From contig NZ_JBJMAW010000009.1 in assembly GCF_046600735.1 (NCBI RefSeq), positions 62,001-126,000 of the forward strand: 64,000 bases of DNA, written 5' to 3'. Shown here in pieces: positions 26,037 through 35,354 of the stretch (positions are counted from its first letter, which is position 1; the number at the start of each line of letters is the position of its first letter). The notes below the pieces were generated by a model. It saw only the letters and a list, made by a program, of their open reading frames with translations. It was not told where the DNA came from and ran no database searches. The position numbers were made by a program, and so were the translations under genes. The DNA comes from Novilysobacter_A longmucuonensis. Lineage in GTDB: Bacteria; Pseudomonadota; Gammaproteobacteria; Xanthomonadales; Xanthomonadaceae.

Positions 26037-27935
26037 ATGTCCGACTGGTCGCCCGATCAGGCCCGCAAGACCTACTCGATCCCGCACTGGAGCGAGGGTT
26101 ATTTTGATGTCGACGCGGCCGGGCGGATCACGATCCGGCCCCAAGGCGACCAGGGCCCCACCGTGGCGTTGCCGGACATCGTCGATGCGGCGCGTGCCAA
26201 TGGCGCGCGGCTGCCGATGCTGGTGCGCTTCCCGGACATCCTCGGCGACCGCCTCGGCAAGTTGCAGGGTGCATTCGCGCAGGCGATGAGCGAGGCGGAG
26301 TACCCCGGCGGCTACACCGCGGTCTATCCGATCAAGGTCAACCAGCACCAGGGCGTGGCCGGCACCCTGGCATCGCATGCCGGCGAAGGCTTCGGCCTGG
26401 AAGCGGGCAGCAAGCCGGAACTGATGGCGGTGCTCGCGCTGAGCCGGCCGGGCGGGTTGATCGTCTGCAACGGCTACAAGGATCGCGAGTACATCCGGCT
26501 GGCATTGATCGGGCGCAAGCTCGGGCTGGAGACCTTCATCGTCATCGAGAAGCCCTCCGAGCTGCCGCTGGTGATGGAGGAGGCGAAGAAACTCGGGGTG
26601 ACGCCCGGCCTCGGCGTGCGCATGCGGCTGGCTTCGCTGGGCGCCGGCAAGTGGCAGAACAGCGGTGGCGACACGGCCAAGTTCGGACTCAGCCCGCGCC
26701 AGGTGCTGGACCTGTGGAAACGCCTGCGCGATGCCGGCATGACCGATTGCCTCGGCCTGCTGCATTTCCACATGGGCTCGCAGATCTCCAACGTGCGCGA
26801 CATCGCCAGCGGCATGCGCGAGGCGACGCGCTATTTCGTCGAGCTGTCGGTGCTCGGCGCCAAGGTGCGTTACATGGACGTCGGCGGCGGCCTCGGGATC
26901 GACTACGAGGGCACCCGCTCGCGCAGCTACTACTCGATCAACTACGGCGTGAAGCAGTACGCGCTCAACATCGTGCAGCCACTCAGCGAAGCCTGCACCG
27001 AATACGGCCTGACCCCGCCGCGCGTGGTCACCGAGTGCGGCCGCGCGATGACCGCGCACCATGCGGTGCTGGTGGCCAACGTGGCCGAGGTCGAGCAGGC
27101 GCCGGAGGGCCGGGTGCCCGATGCCCACGATGACGAGCCGCCGGTGATCCGCCACCTGCGCGACATCCACGGCGACCTGGACGCGCGCCCGGCGGTCGAG
27201 CTGTTCCACGAGGCCCAGCATCACCACGCCGAAGGGCTGGCGGCCTACGCGCTCGGCCAGATCGACCTGACCCACCGCGCGCGGCTGGACGATCTGTTCT
27301 ACGCGATCGCGCATGCAGTCCGCGCGCGATTGAGTGCGGCCGAGAAGAGCCACCGGCCGGTGCTGGACGAGCTCAACGAGCGCCTGGTCGACAAGTACTT
27401 CGTCAACTTCAGCGTGTTCGAGTCGATGCCCGATGTGTGGGCGATCCAGCAGGTGTTCCCGATCGTGCCGATCGAGCGGCTGGACGAGGCGCCGCAGCGG
27501 CGCGGCATCATCGCCGACATGACCTGCGATTCGGACGGGCGCATCGACACCTACGTCGAGAGCGAGACGCTCAGCAGCTCGATGCCGATCCATGCGCTCA
27601 GGCCCGGCGAGAGCTACCGGCTCGGCTTCTTCCTGGTCGGTGCGTACCAGGAGATCCTCGGCGACATCCACAACCTGTTCGGCGATACCGACGCGGTTGA
27701 GGTGCGGGTCGACCGCGATGCCGACGGCGGCTACCGGCTCGTGCAGCAGCGACGCGGCGACACCGCCGACGTGATGCTCGACTACGTCGGCTACGCATTG
27801 TCCGACCTGCGCGAGGCGTACCGCGCCAAGGTCGCCGCCGCCAGCCTGCCGGCAGACGAAGCCGATCAGCTCAGCGCCGCGCTGGAGGCAGGCCTGACCG
27901 GCTACACCTATCTGGACGATGCGCCGCTGGGATGA
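26037..27935 (+). CDS. speA: Biosynthetic arginine decarboxylase
   Basis: 632 residues, a fold-III PLP enzyme converting arginine to agmatine. The PLP-Lys block is AVYPIKVNQHQGV. GLEAGSKPELMAV, the HFHMGSQI block and DVGGGLGIDYEGT are conserved in SpeA. ATG 26037 (MSDWSPDQARKTYSI) is favoured over the upstream in-frame start at 26004 by homologue-like sequence. Length is typical (about 630-660). Confidence 0.95.
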   Translation: MSDWSPDQARKTYSIPHWSEGYFDVDAAGRITIRPQGDQGPTVALPDIVDAARANGARLPMLVRFPDILGDRLGKLQGAFAQAMSEAEYPGGYTAVYPIKVNQHQGVAGTLASHAGEGFGLEAGSKPELMAVLALSRPGGLIVCNGYKDREYIRLALIGRKLGLETFIVIEKPSELPLVMEEAKKLGVTPGLGVRMRLASLGAGKWQNSGGDTAKFGLSPRQVLDLWKRLRDAGMTDCLGLLHFHMGSQISNVRDIASGMREATRYFVELSVLGAKVRYMDVGGGLGIDYEGTRSRSYYSINYGVKQYALNIVQPLSEACTEYGLTPPRVVTECGRAMTAHHAVLVANVAEVEQAPEGRVPDAHDDEPPVIRHLRDIHGDLDARPAVELFHEAQHHHAEGLAAYALGQIDLTHRARLDDLFYAIAHAVRARLSAAEKSHRPVLDELNERLVDKYFVNFSVFESMPDVWAIQQVFPIVPIERLDEAPQRRGIIADMTCDSDGRIDTYVESETLSSSMPIHALRPGESYRLGFFLVGAYQEILGDIHNLFGDTDAVEVRVDRDADGGYRLVQQRRGDTADVMLDYVGYALSDLREAYRAKVAAASLPADEADQLSAALEAGLTGYTYLDDAPLG

Positions 27936-27943
27936 TGACGAGC

Positions 27944-28205
27944 TTTTTTTGACGCGGATCAGAGCGAAAAAGGCGGATAAGGCCAACAGAAGAAAGTTCT
28001 ATCCGCGTTGATCCGCGTCAAAAGCTTCGCGTTCGAGTCCGGTATCAGGGTGCGCCGATATTTGGACGATGCGTCGCAGCGATGCTTGTTGTCTGATGAG
28101 CCTGTTTGATGCGGATCAGAGCGAAGAAGGGCGGATAAAAGACGAACAAAGAAAAAGCTCTATCCGCGTTTTTATGCGCGTTGATCCGCGTCAAAAAGCT
28201 TTCGC
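27944..28205. repeat. Two copies of an inverted dispersed repeat (GCGGATCAGAGCG type)
   Basis: Copy A (27944-28030) and copy B (28101-28205) each begin near GCGGATCAGAGCGAA and end with GTTGATCCGCGTCAAAA, so each can fold on itself. They fill most of the 303-bp region between speA and the next gene; I see no gene there. A third diverged copy is at 57737-57990. Confidence 0.8.
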
Positions 28206-28238
28206 TCGACCGAGATCAGTCCCAAGGAGAGATGTCTC

Positions 28239-29093
28239 ATGAAAGTCGGTTTTATCGGGCTGGGTGCGATGGGTGCGCCGATGGCGCGCCACCTCCATGG
28301 CGCCGGGCTGCTGGTCGCGGTCGACAACCGGACCCGGAGCAAGGCCGATGCGTTGGCCACCGAGCTGCGCGTGCGGGCGGTGCGCTCGGCCGACAACTTC
28401 GCCGATTGCGACGCGGTGGTGCTGTGCGTGTCGCTGGATGCCGACGTGCTGGAAAACGTCGCCGCGCTCGCGCGGGTGCTGAAAAAGGGTGCACTGGTGG
28501 TCGATCACTCGACCGTCTCGGTGCAGACCGCGCGCCGCGCCGCGGCAATGCTTGCCGCCGAGGGAATTGGTTTCCTCGATGCGCCGGTCTCGGGCGGGGT
28601 CGAGGGCGCACGCAAGGGCACGTTGTCGGTGATGGTCGGCGGCAAGGCCGATCATCTCGAGCAGGGCAGGCCGCTGCTGCAGGCCTACGCCGCGCGCATC
28701 AGCCACATGGGCCAGACCGGCGCCGGCCAGGCGACCAAGGCGGTGAACCAGGTGCTGGTGGCCGGCATCAACGAGGCGGTGTGCGAGGGGCTGGCACTGG
28801 CCGAGAAGCTGGGACTGGACGCCGAGCGCCTGGTGCCGACGCTGATGGCCGGCGCGGCCGGCAACTGGTTCCTCGGCAAGCGCGGCGAGACCATGCTGCG
28901 CGACGAATTCGCGCCGGGCTTCAAGTGCGGCCACATGCTCAAGGACCTGCGCATCGTGCAGGCGATCGCACGCGAGGCCGGCACGCGCACCGCCACCGTC
29001 GAGCAGGCGCTGGCCGACTATGCCGCGCTGGTCGAGCGCGGCCACGGCGACAGCGACACCTCGGCCCTGATCACGCTCAAGCGCGGCGGCTGA
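28239..29093 (+). CDS. NAD(P)-dependent beta-hydroxyacid dehydrogenase
   Basis: 284 residues of the 3-hydroxyisobutyrate dehydrogenase / tartronate semialdehyde reductase family. MKVGFIGLGAMGAPMARHLH is the Rossmann dinucleotide motif, FLDAPVSGGVEGA the substrate-binding loop, and GAGQATKAVNQ carries the catalytic Lys. The substrate (hydroxyisobutyrate, tartronate semialdehyde or similar) is not decided by sequence alone. AAGGAGA precedes ATG 28239. Confidence 0.9.
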   Translation: MKVGFIGLGAMGAPMARHLHGAGLLVAVDNRTRSKADALATELRVRAVRSADNFADCDAVVLCVSLDADVLENVAALARVLKKGALVVDHSTVSVQTARRAAAMLAAEGIGFLDAPVSGGVEGARKGTLSVMVGGKADHLEQGRPLLQAYAARISHMGQTGAGQATKAVNQVLVAGINEAVCEGLALAEKLGLDAERLVPTLMAGAAGNWFLGKRGETMLRDEFAPGFKCGHMLKDLRIVQAIAREAGTRTATVEQALADYAALVERGHGDSDTSALITLKRGG

Positions 29094-29109
29094 AGCGCAC
29101 GGCGTTTTC

Positions 29110-29180
29110 GTAGACTGGGCTGACAAGCCCAGCGCTGTTCGGGATGTCGCAAAGCGCTGGGCCTGTCAGCCCAGCCTAGC
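29110..29180. repeat. Palindromic repeat (GGGCTGACAAGCCCAG type)
   Basis: TAGACTGGGCTGACAAGCCC and its inverse GGGCCTGTCAGCCCAGCCTA face each other across about 20 bp. It is a different family from the TAGGAGCG doublets and lies between convergent genes, where it may serve as a bidirectional terminator. Confidence 0.8.
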
Positions 29181-29182
29181 GG

Positions 29183-29596
29183 TCAGTCACGCGCCACCTG
29201 CAGCCGCCGGTGTGCGGCACGCTCGCCCAACACCGCGCCCAGCCAGGCGGCGGCCAGGGTCAGCACGATCGCCAGTGCGTTGTACTGCAGCATCGCCACG
29301 ATCGAACGCATTGGCGCGGGCCCGCCCGGTGCGGCGAATGTGCCCAGCACCGCCAGCGTCGCCAGCCACACCGCGGCCATCAGGCCCAGCGCCAGCCAGC
29401 GGAATCCCGGCCGGCGCGCGACCCAGCCGCCCGCGCCCATCGCCAGCAGCACGCCCAGGATGTCGGCCAGCGGCAACGGCCCCAGCGCGGTGTCCAGGCC
29501 GCGCTCCAGGTCGCTGCCGAACAGATGGACGACCAGCGCGAGCACGATCAGCGTCGCCAGCGCGGCGATGCACCCAAGAAGAATGCGCACGTCCAT
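29183..29596 (-). CDS. Small integral membrane protein, unknown function
   Basis: 137 residues with four predicted TM helices, near residues 4-27, 43-60, 67-88 and 103-126 (the last in YNALAIVLTLAAAWLGAVLG). A short basic C-terminal tail (ERAAHRRLQVARD) is probably cytoplasmic. No domain recognised; a housekeeping origin is likely because base composition matches the flanks. The stop lies 3 bp from the palindromic repeat. Confidence 0.7.
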   Translation of the reverse strand: MDVRILLGCIAALATLIVLALVVHLFGSDLERGLDTALGPLPLADILGVLLAMGAGGWVARRPGFRWLALGLMAAVWLATLAVLGTFAAPGGPAPMRSIVAMLQYNALAIVLTLAAAWLGAVLGERAAHRRLQVARD

Positions 29597-29787
29597 TGCC
29601 GTTCCCGTGCCGATGATGCGGCGAGTCTAGCGCACGGCACGGCGGCGTTTTCGACACGGACCGGCCGCACCAAACGACCATGGCGTGCTCGATCCCGCAA
29701 GGCGCATGGGCCCGATTGAGCCTCGTCGCCATCCTCGCAACGGGCGCGCGCGATCGCCCCGTGGCGCGCGTCTGCAGAAGTCGTGCC

Positions 29788-30534
29788 CTACTGCACCTTG
29801 ATCGCCATCGCCGGCAGGCCGCCGTTCTCGAGCTTGCGCTTGGCCTCGGCCAGGTCGCTGGCGGTGCCATACGGGCCCATGCGTACGCGATAGACCGTGT
29901 TGCCACCGATCTGCGCCGACTCCACCCGCGCGCCCAGCCCGAGCAGGGCGATGCGCGCCTTCAGTTCCTCGGCCTGGCCGGAGGCCTTGAACGCGCCGGC
30001 CTGCAGCAGGTAGCGGGTGCCATCGCCGGCAACGGCGCCCGATCCGTCTGGCGCAAGCGCGGCGTCGGCGCTATCGCGCGGGGATGTCGCTGCGGTGTCA
30101 TCGGCGGACACCGGCCGTGGCAATGCCGCCGCCTCGGCCGGGTCCTGCGACTGGCGGCGCTCCAGCGCCTCCAATCGCTGCGCCTCGGCGCGCTCGGTCG
30201 CGGCCAGTTCGGCATCGCTCACCGGCACTTCCCGGCCCGGCAGCAGGGTATAGAAGTCGTACTCGGGGCCGGTCCGGGGCTCGTCGCCGGGCGCGGCGCG
30301 GTTGCCCCCGCCCTCGGGGACCACCACGTCGTCGGCGCCGGCGGCGACCGGTGCCGGCCTGGCGTCGGGATTGGGCTGCGGGCGGAAGAAGCCATCGCCC
30401 TCGGACTCCAGCAGCCGCGGCGTCACGATCATCAGCACCACCGCCACCAGCGCGCCGAGCACGGCCCAGGCCCAGCCCGGCAGGCCGCCAGTACCGGGAT
30501 TGCGTCGCGCCTGCGATCTGCCGCGTCGTGCCAC
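29788..30534 (-). CDS. SPOR-domain protein (FtsN-like)
   Basis: 248 residues: a basic cytoplasmic N terminus, one TM helix at about 19-40 (GWAWAVLGALVAVVLMIV), a long low-complexity periplasmic linker, and a C-terminal SPOR domain at about 172-248 (YLLQAGAFKASGQAEELKAR). SPOR domains bind denuded septal peptidoglycan, so a cell-division role like FtsN is likely. GTG 30534 shares its first base with the argS stop codon, so the two genes are translationally coupled. Confidence 0.87.
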   Translation of the reverse strand: MARRGRSQARRNPGTGGLPGWAWAVLGALVAVVLMIVTPRLLESEGDGFFRPQPNPDARPAPVAAGADDVVVPEGGGNRAAPGDEPRTGPEYDFYTLLPGREVPVSDAELAATERAEAQRLEALERRQSQDPAEAAALPRPVSADDTAATSPRDSADAALAPDGSGAVAGDGTRYLLQAGAFKASGQAEELKARIALLGLGARVESAQIGGNTVYRVRMGPYGTASDLAEAKRKLENGGLPAMAIKVQ

Positions 30535-32222
30535 TACATCACCTCGGGGGCGCTGACGCCCAGTAGTTCAAGCCCGTTGGCGAGCACCTGGCGGGTCGCC
30601 ATCGCCAGCACCAGTCGCGCATCGCGGGTGGCGGCGTCCTCGACCAGGAACTGGTGGTCGTTGTAATAGGTCTGGAAGGTCTGCGCCAGTTCCAGCAGGA
30701 ATGCCGCGACCTGGTGCGGCTCCAGGTGTTCGCCGGCCGCGGCGACCACGTCCGGGTAGCGCAGCAATGTGACCACCAGTTCATGCGCGGCGGCGTCCTC
30801 CAGGTCGAGCCGCTGGGCCAGGCCGTGGTCGCGGTCGAAGACCAGGCCGCGTTCATCCATCTGCCGCATCAGGCCGCACATGCGCGCGTGCGCGACCTGC
30901 ACGTAGTAGACCGGGTTGTCGAGCGACTGGCTGCGCGCCAGGTCGATGTCGAAAGTCAGCTGCGAGTCGGGCTTGCGCGCGACCAGGAACCAGCGCGTGG
31001 CATCGCGCCCGGCCTCATCGACCAGGTCGCGCAGGGTCAGGTAACTGCCGGCGCGCTTGGACAGCTTCACTTCCTGGCCGCCGCGCATCACCGTGACCAT
31101 CTGGTGCAGCACGTACTCCGGCCAGCCCTGCGGGATGCCGGCATCGAGCGCCTGCAGTCCGGCGTGCACGCGGGCCAGGCTGCCGTGGTGGTCGGCGCCC
31201 AGTTCGGTGATCGCGCGCTCGTAGCCGCGCTGCCACTTGGACAGGTGGTAGGCGACGTCCGGCACGAAGTAGGTGTAGCTGCCGTCGGACTTGCGCATCA
31301 CGCGGTCCTTGTCGTCGCCGAAATCGGTGCTGCGCAGCCACAGCGCGCCGCCTTCCTCGAAGGTGTGGCCGTGGGCGACCAGCTCGCGCACGGTCTCCTC
31401 GACCTTGCCATCGGTGTACAGCGAGGACTCCAGGAAATACACGTCGAACGCGACCCCGTAGGCGGCAAGGTCGTCGTTCTGCTCGCGGCGCAGCCAGGCC
31501 ACGGCGAAGCGGCGGATCGCGTCGAGGTCATCGGCGTCGCCGGCCGCGGTAATGGTGTGGCCGTCGGCCTCGACGCTGGCGCCATCCAGATAGGCGCGCG
31601 CGACCTCGCTGATGTAGTCGCCGCGATAGCCGTCCTCGGGCCAGTCGGCATCCTCGGGGGTGCGGCCCTGCGCGCGCGCCTGCACCGAGATGGCGAGGTT
31701 GTTGATCTGCGCGCCGGCGTCGTTGTAGTAGTACTCGCGCGCCACGTCCCAGCCATTGGCCTGGAGCACGCGTGCGATGCAGTCGCCGATCACCGCGGCG
31801 CGGCCGTGGCCGACGTGCAGCGGCCCGGTCGGGTTGGCCGAGATGTACTCGACCCCGGCGCGATGGCCCTGGCCGGACCGGTTGCGCCCGTAGTCCCCGC
31901 CCTGCGCGAGGACATTGCCGATTTCGCGCCGCCAGGCGGCCTCGTCGACGTGGAAGTTGACGAACCCGGGCCCGGCGATCTCGACACGCGCGATCTCGGC
32001 ACTGGCCGGTAGCGCCTCGACCAGCGCCTGCGCGATCGCGCGCGGATTGCTGCGCGCCGGCTTGGCCAGCAGCATGGCCGCGTTGGTCGAGAAATCACCC
32101 AGGCCGCGGGCCTTGGGCCGCTCGATCACGAAGTCCGGGATGGCGAGGTCGCCCGGGAGGATGCCGGCGGCCCGCAATGCATCGATGGCCTGCACGACGA
32201 GCGCGCGGAGGGTGGCTTTCAC
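30534..32222 (-). CDS. argS: Arginyl-tRNA synthetase
   Basis: 562 residues, class I synthetase. HVGHGRAAVIGD is the HIGH-type motif (SANPTGPLHVGHGR context), and KLSKRAGSYLTL stands for KMSKS. The DALR anticodon-binding domain is at the C terminus. GTG 32222 (VKATLRALVVQAID) is chosen because family proteins begin at this helix; upstream frame to 32363 runs into a REP element and is unlikely to be translated. Cotranscribed with the SPOR gene. Confidence 0.93.
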   Translation of the reverse strand: MKATLRALVVQAIDALRAAGILPGDLAIPDFVIERPKARGLGDFSTNAAMLLAKPARSNPRAIAQALVEALPASAEIARVEIAGPGFVNFHVDEAAWRREIGNVLAQGGDYGRNRSGQGHRAGVEYISANPTGPLHVGHGRAAVIGDCIARVLQANGWDVAREYYYNDAGAQINNLAISVQARAQGRTPEDADWPEDGYRGDYISEVARAYLDGASVEADGHTITAAGDADDLDAIRRFAVAWLRREQNDDLAAYGVAFDVYFLESSLYTDGKVEETVRELVAHGHTFEEGGALWLRSTDFGDDKDRVMRKSDGSYTYFVPDVAYHLSKWQRGYERAITELGADHHGSLARVHAGLQALDAGIPQGWPEYVLHQMVTVMRGGQEVKLSKRAGSYLTLRDLVDEAGRDATRWFLVARKPDSQLTFDIDLARSQSLDNPVYYVQVAHARMCGLMRQMDERGLVFDRDHGLAQRLDLEDAAAHELVVTLLRYPDVVAAAGEHLEPHQVAAFLLELAQTFQTYYNDHQFLVEDAATRDARLVLAMATRQVLANGLELLGVSAPEVM

Positions 32223-32276
32223 AAGGTTCTGCGGAATATTGCGGAACCGCGCATTGTACGCGGGCCCGCTCGCTGT

Positions 32277-32355
32277 TGTAGGAGCGGCTTCAGCCGCGAT
32301 CGGACATTCCCATTGCTGGCCCGGACACCCGATCGCGGCTAAAGCCGCTCCTACA
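32277..32355. repeat. Paired REP palindrome (TAGGAGCGGCTTCAGCCGC type)
   Basis: TGTAGGAGCGGCTTCAGCCG and the inverse ending GCCGCTCCTACA, about 40 bp apart, between radC and argS. Confidence 0.9.
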
Positions 32356-32369
32356 GGGGGCATGTGGAG

Positions 32370-32528
32370 TTACACCCACCCTCGCGCCGCCAGCGAGACC
32401 GGCGGGCCGTCGGCGATCACGAAATGGTCGAGCAGGCGCACATCGACCAGGGCCAGCGCCTGTTTCAGGCGCGCGGTGACCGCCCGGTCGGCCGCGCTCG
32501 GCTCCGGGTTTCCGCTGGGATGGTTGTG
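32370..32528 (-). pseudogene. radC: radC (MPN/JAB-fold DNA-repair-related protein), 3' part
   Basis: Codes for the last 52 residues of RadC, starting at the metal motif HNHPSGNPEPSAADRA and ending in ARGWV. The 5' part is at 55789-56304 on the same strand. Joining Gly172 to this His restores the conserved VIVGHNHPSG and a 224-residue protein, the normal RadC length. The insertion therefore cut directly before the metal-binding His pair. Confidence 0.93.
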
Positions 32529-32589
32529 ATTTGACGTGTGGGGATCGTTAGCCTCTTATCCGTGAACGACCCACCAGGATGATCTGCTT

Positions 32590-33732
32590 ATGGAATTGAT
32601 CTGGGCCACTGAAGATCTCCGGCTGGCTGGGATGTCCTACAAGGGTCTTCCGATCCTGTTGGACAAGGACATGGCAAGCGTTGAGCCAGCGAACCGGTTC
32701 TTGAGATACCAGCTTGTTCATCGAGGAAGAGTGGCCAGCGTTAAGTCGTGGAAAACGTTTGGACAGCACGTCTACGACTTCTTCTCATTTCTAGAAGCCA
32801 ACGATCTACGCTGGGACGAGAGGCGAGGTCTCGAAGGGGAAAGCCAACTTGCTGCCTATCGCGACTACTGTTTGCGCATATGTAGGCTAAAGCCAAGAAC
32901 AATCAATCAACGGCTAGGGACCATCGTTAGGTTCTACGAATACGCCTATCGGCAGAACTGGATCGCTTTTTTACCCTACGAAATGGAAACCGTTGGCCGT
33001 GGTCGAGATACGAGCCTGCTCGAGCATCTAACGCCATTCAGAAAGGGGACTAGGTCTGCGGACGTCATGCTTCGCGCGCAACGCCCTGAGGTGAAATACC
33101 TTTCTCGCGACCAGCTAAGGCTATTGCTAGCCTCAATACATAACGACACGCACAAGCTTATGGTGCGGATGGGACTTCAAGTCGGTTTGCGGCGGGAAGA
33201 AATAGCCACCTTCCCCACAGCTTATATAGCAAAGGCGCGTCAGCGCGCAGGCCGCACGGGAATGATTAAAATTCGGCTCGTGCCGACTGACGGTAATGGG
33301 CTGAAAACCAAGGGAAATCGCGAACGCTCTGTGTTCTTTCCTGCGGGACTCGTCGATGATCTATGGGACTACATTGTGCATCAGCGGGCTCAACTGTTGA
33401 GGCATTCAGAGTCCGAGCCAAGCCAGCTATTTCTTACATCGCTAGGGACGCCGTGGGCGAATGATGGAAAAGGATTCCTAAGAGTACTTAGAGACATTGG
33501 CAACAAAATCAACGTTAGTGTTCACCCACATCTCCTGCGACATACCTACGCAACTTATACATTGGCGGCGCTGCAGACCAAGCGCATCGGGATAGACCCG
33601 CTTGTATTTATACAAAGGCAGCTCGGGCATGCATCCATATCGACGACTCTTTGTTATGCGCATATCGCCAGCGAACTTGTCCTAACTGCCGTCACTGCAT
33701 ACGACGATGAAGTTACGGAGTGGAGCAGATGA
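32590..33732 (+). CDS. ginA: Tyrosine recombinase GinA of the GInt island
   Basis: 380 residues. Core-binding domain in the N-terminal half; catalytic residues in the C-terminal half: GLRREEIATFP (Arg I), HPHLLRHTYATYTL (HxxR), QLGHASISTTLCYAHI (third His and nucleophile Tyr). It is the first gene at the island's left end, 61 bp from the radC junction. Low GC relative to the host. It overlaps ginB by 4 bp (ATGA). Confidence 0.85.
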   Translation: MELIWATEDLRLAGMSYKGLPILLDKDMASVEPANRFLRYQLVHRGRVASVKSWKTFGQHVYDFFSFLEANDLRWDERRGLEGESQLAAYRDYCLRICRLKPRTINQRLGTIVRFYEYAYRQNWIAFLPYEMETVGRGRDTSLLEHLTPFRKGTRSADVMLRAQRPEVKYLSRDQLRLLLASIHNDTHKLMVRMGLQVGLRREEIATFPTAYIAKARQRAGRTGMIKIRLVPTDGNGLKTKGNRERSVFFPAGLVDDLWDYIVHQRAQLLRHSESEPSQLFLTSLGTPWANDGKGFLRVLRDIGNKINVSVHPHLLRHTYATYTLAALQTKRIGIDPLVFIQRQLGHASISTTLCYAHIASELVLTAVTAYDDEVTEWSR

Positions 33733-35354
33733 GCGCTAGACGAAAGAATTTCGTCGTCAGTGAGCTAGCGCCAACTACTGAACAAAAGTGCACAAATGCG
33801 GAGTCGACGCTCCCCCTTCTACACGGCAGCACAATCGTAAGATTCCCGCCAAGTCCGTTGCCCTCACGCAAATTCGATTTCGGCCCATTCTATGGGACTG
33901 GAGCTGATGAGGTGACATCTGCAATTCAGCACCAAGTCTGTCGCTTCCTTGAAGGCAAAGACCGGCAACTAGAGATCCCTAGCATCATCACAATCTGCCG
34001 TTTGGGAGCGCGCTCATTTCTGTCTTTTCTCAGGACTGAAGCGGTTTGGCGCGGAAGATCGGTCGTTCTGACCGATATAGATCGTTCGATGATTAATCGG
34101 TACTTGGCATATATTCGGATTGAGAAAGCCAGTCTTTCAGGTCGGCGCAGAACTTACAGCACCGTCAAGTCTGTAATACTATCGCTGAGTGCGCGAGGAC
34201 TAGTGGAGGGGCGTGCACTATTTCCGGATAACCCTTTTCCTCGAACAAGAGGACAGGGACACTCGGCCAAGGGCTATTCGCCGATGGAGCGGCAGTCAAT
34301 AGCACGGGCGTTGAGGGAGGCGATAGCTCCGTTATTCCAAGTAGGGTGCGGGGAGCCCTCCAGGCGAATGCTTGTGTACTGCCTGCTTAGCGTGGCATTA
34401 CGGACTGGTCGCAACCTTTCACCTCTCCTGGATTTGGATGTTGATTGCTTGCGTCCGCATTTTAAAGAGGGCATGAAACTTCTCGTTGTGACAAAGCGTA
34501 GAAGTGCAATTGAATCAAGCATCGCTGTTCGAGGTCGCGAGACGGCTGATTCGATTGTTGGTGTGATGCCAAGCACTGTTCGCCTGATACAGCGTGTCAC
34601 GGAGCTTTCCGAGGCGTATCGAAATGAAGCCCCCGAAGCAATTCGTAACAAGCTATGGTTGTTTCGCTACCGGGGGAAGGTCAGATGTTTAAACCCCTCA
34701 CATCTAACAGTGCCCGCGCGCGAGCTTTCGGCTCGTTTCCATCTAGTTAACGATGAGGGTGCCTTGCTGAGAGTGAATACTGCGCGGATGCGAAAGACAT
34801 TCGCAAATCGCGTGTTTGAGATCACCGAAGGAGACCTTCACGCTACGGCCTCAGCAGCGGGGCACACACCGAGCGTCGCAGATGATCATTATCTCGCCCC
34901 AGATCGACAATCCGAAAGGAATTGGAGATTCATGGGTGAGATGCTCGCAAGTGAGCTCAATGACGGAAAAGTCGGAAGCGGATCGGAGCCCACGCCAGTG
35001 GGTCGTTGCCGTGACAACACGTATGGCGAGTACGCGCCGAAGAGCGGCGCTCACTGCACAAACTTCCTCCGGTGCATGCGATGCCGATCATACGTAGTCA
35101 CGGCAGAAGATTTGCATAAGCTGTTTAGTTTTTATTGGCTTTTGGTCAGCGAGCGAAAGCAAGTAAGTAGCCGCCAATGGTCGCGTCACTACGGCTCGAT
35201 TGTCCGAGCAATTGACCGGGACATTGCCGAGAGAGGGGTGACATTGAAGCTCTTCTCTCAATCCGAAGTTGATTCCGCCCGAAAACAGGCGTTGGATCAT
35301 CCACACCCCTATTGGTCGGAAAGAGGGAGTTTGTTGATGGAGACGTTAGGATAA
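33729..35354 (+). CDS. ginB: Tyrosine recombinase GinB of the GInt island
   Basis: 541 residues. The catalytic region has VALRTGRNLSPLL (Arg I), TARMRKTFANRVFEI (a HxxR-like box with Arg replacing His) and SAAGHTPSVADDHYLAP (His and nucleophile Tyr). A Cys-containing tail (HCTNFLRCMRCRSYV) may bind zinc. ATG 33729 overlaps the ginA stop (ATGA); GTG 33720 is an alternative. Long atypical recombinases of this kind are the middle member of the ginABC trio. Confidence 0.83.
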   Translation: MSARRKNFVVSELAPTTEQKCTNAESTLPLLHGSTIVRFPPSPLPSRKFDFGPFYGTGADEVTSAIQHQVCRFLEGKDRQLEIPSIITICRLGARSFLSFLRTEAVWRGRSVVLTDIDRSMINRYLAYIRIEKASLSGRRRTYSTVKSVILSLSARGLVEGRALFPDNPFPRTRGQGHSAKGYSPMERQSIARALREAIAPLFQVGCGEPSRRMLVYCLLSVALRTGRNLSPLLDLDVDCLRPHFKEGMKLLVVTKRRSAIESSIAVRGRETADSIVGVMPSTVRLIQRVTELSEAYRNEAPEAIRNKLWLFRYRGKVRCLNPSHLTVPARELSARFHLVNDEGALLRVNTARMRKTFANRVFEITEGDLHATASAAGHTPSVADDHYLAPDRQSERNWRFMGEMLASELNDGKVGSGSEPTPVGRCRDNTYGEYAPKSGAHCTNFLRCMRCRSYVVTAEDLHKLFSFYWLLVSERKQVSSRQWSRHYGSIVRAIDRDIAERGVTLKLFSQSEVDSARKQALDHPHPYWSERGSLLMETLG

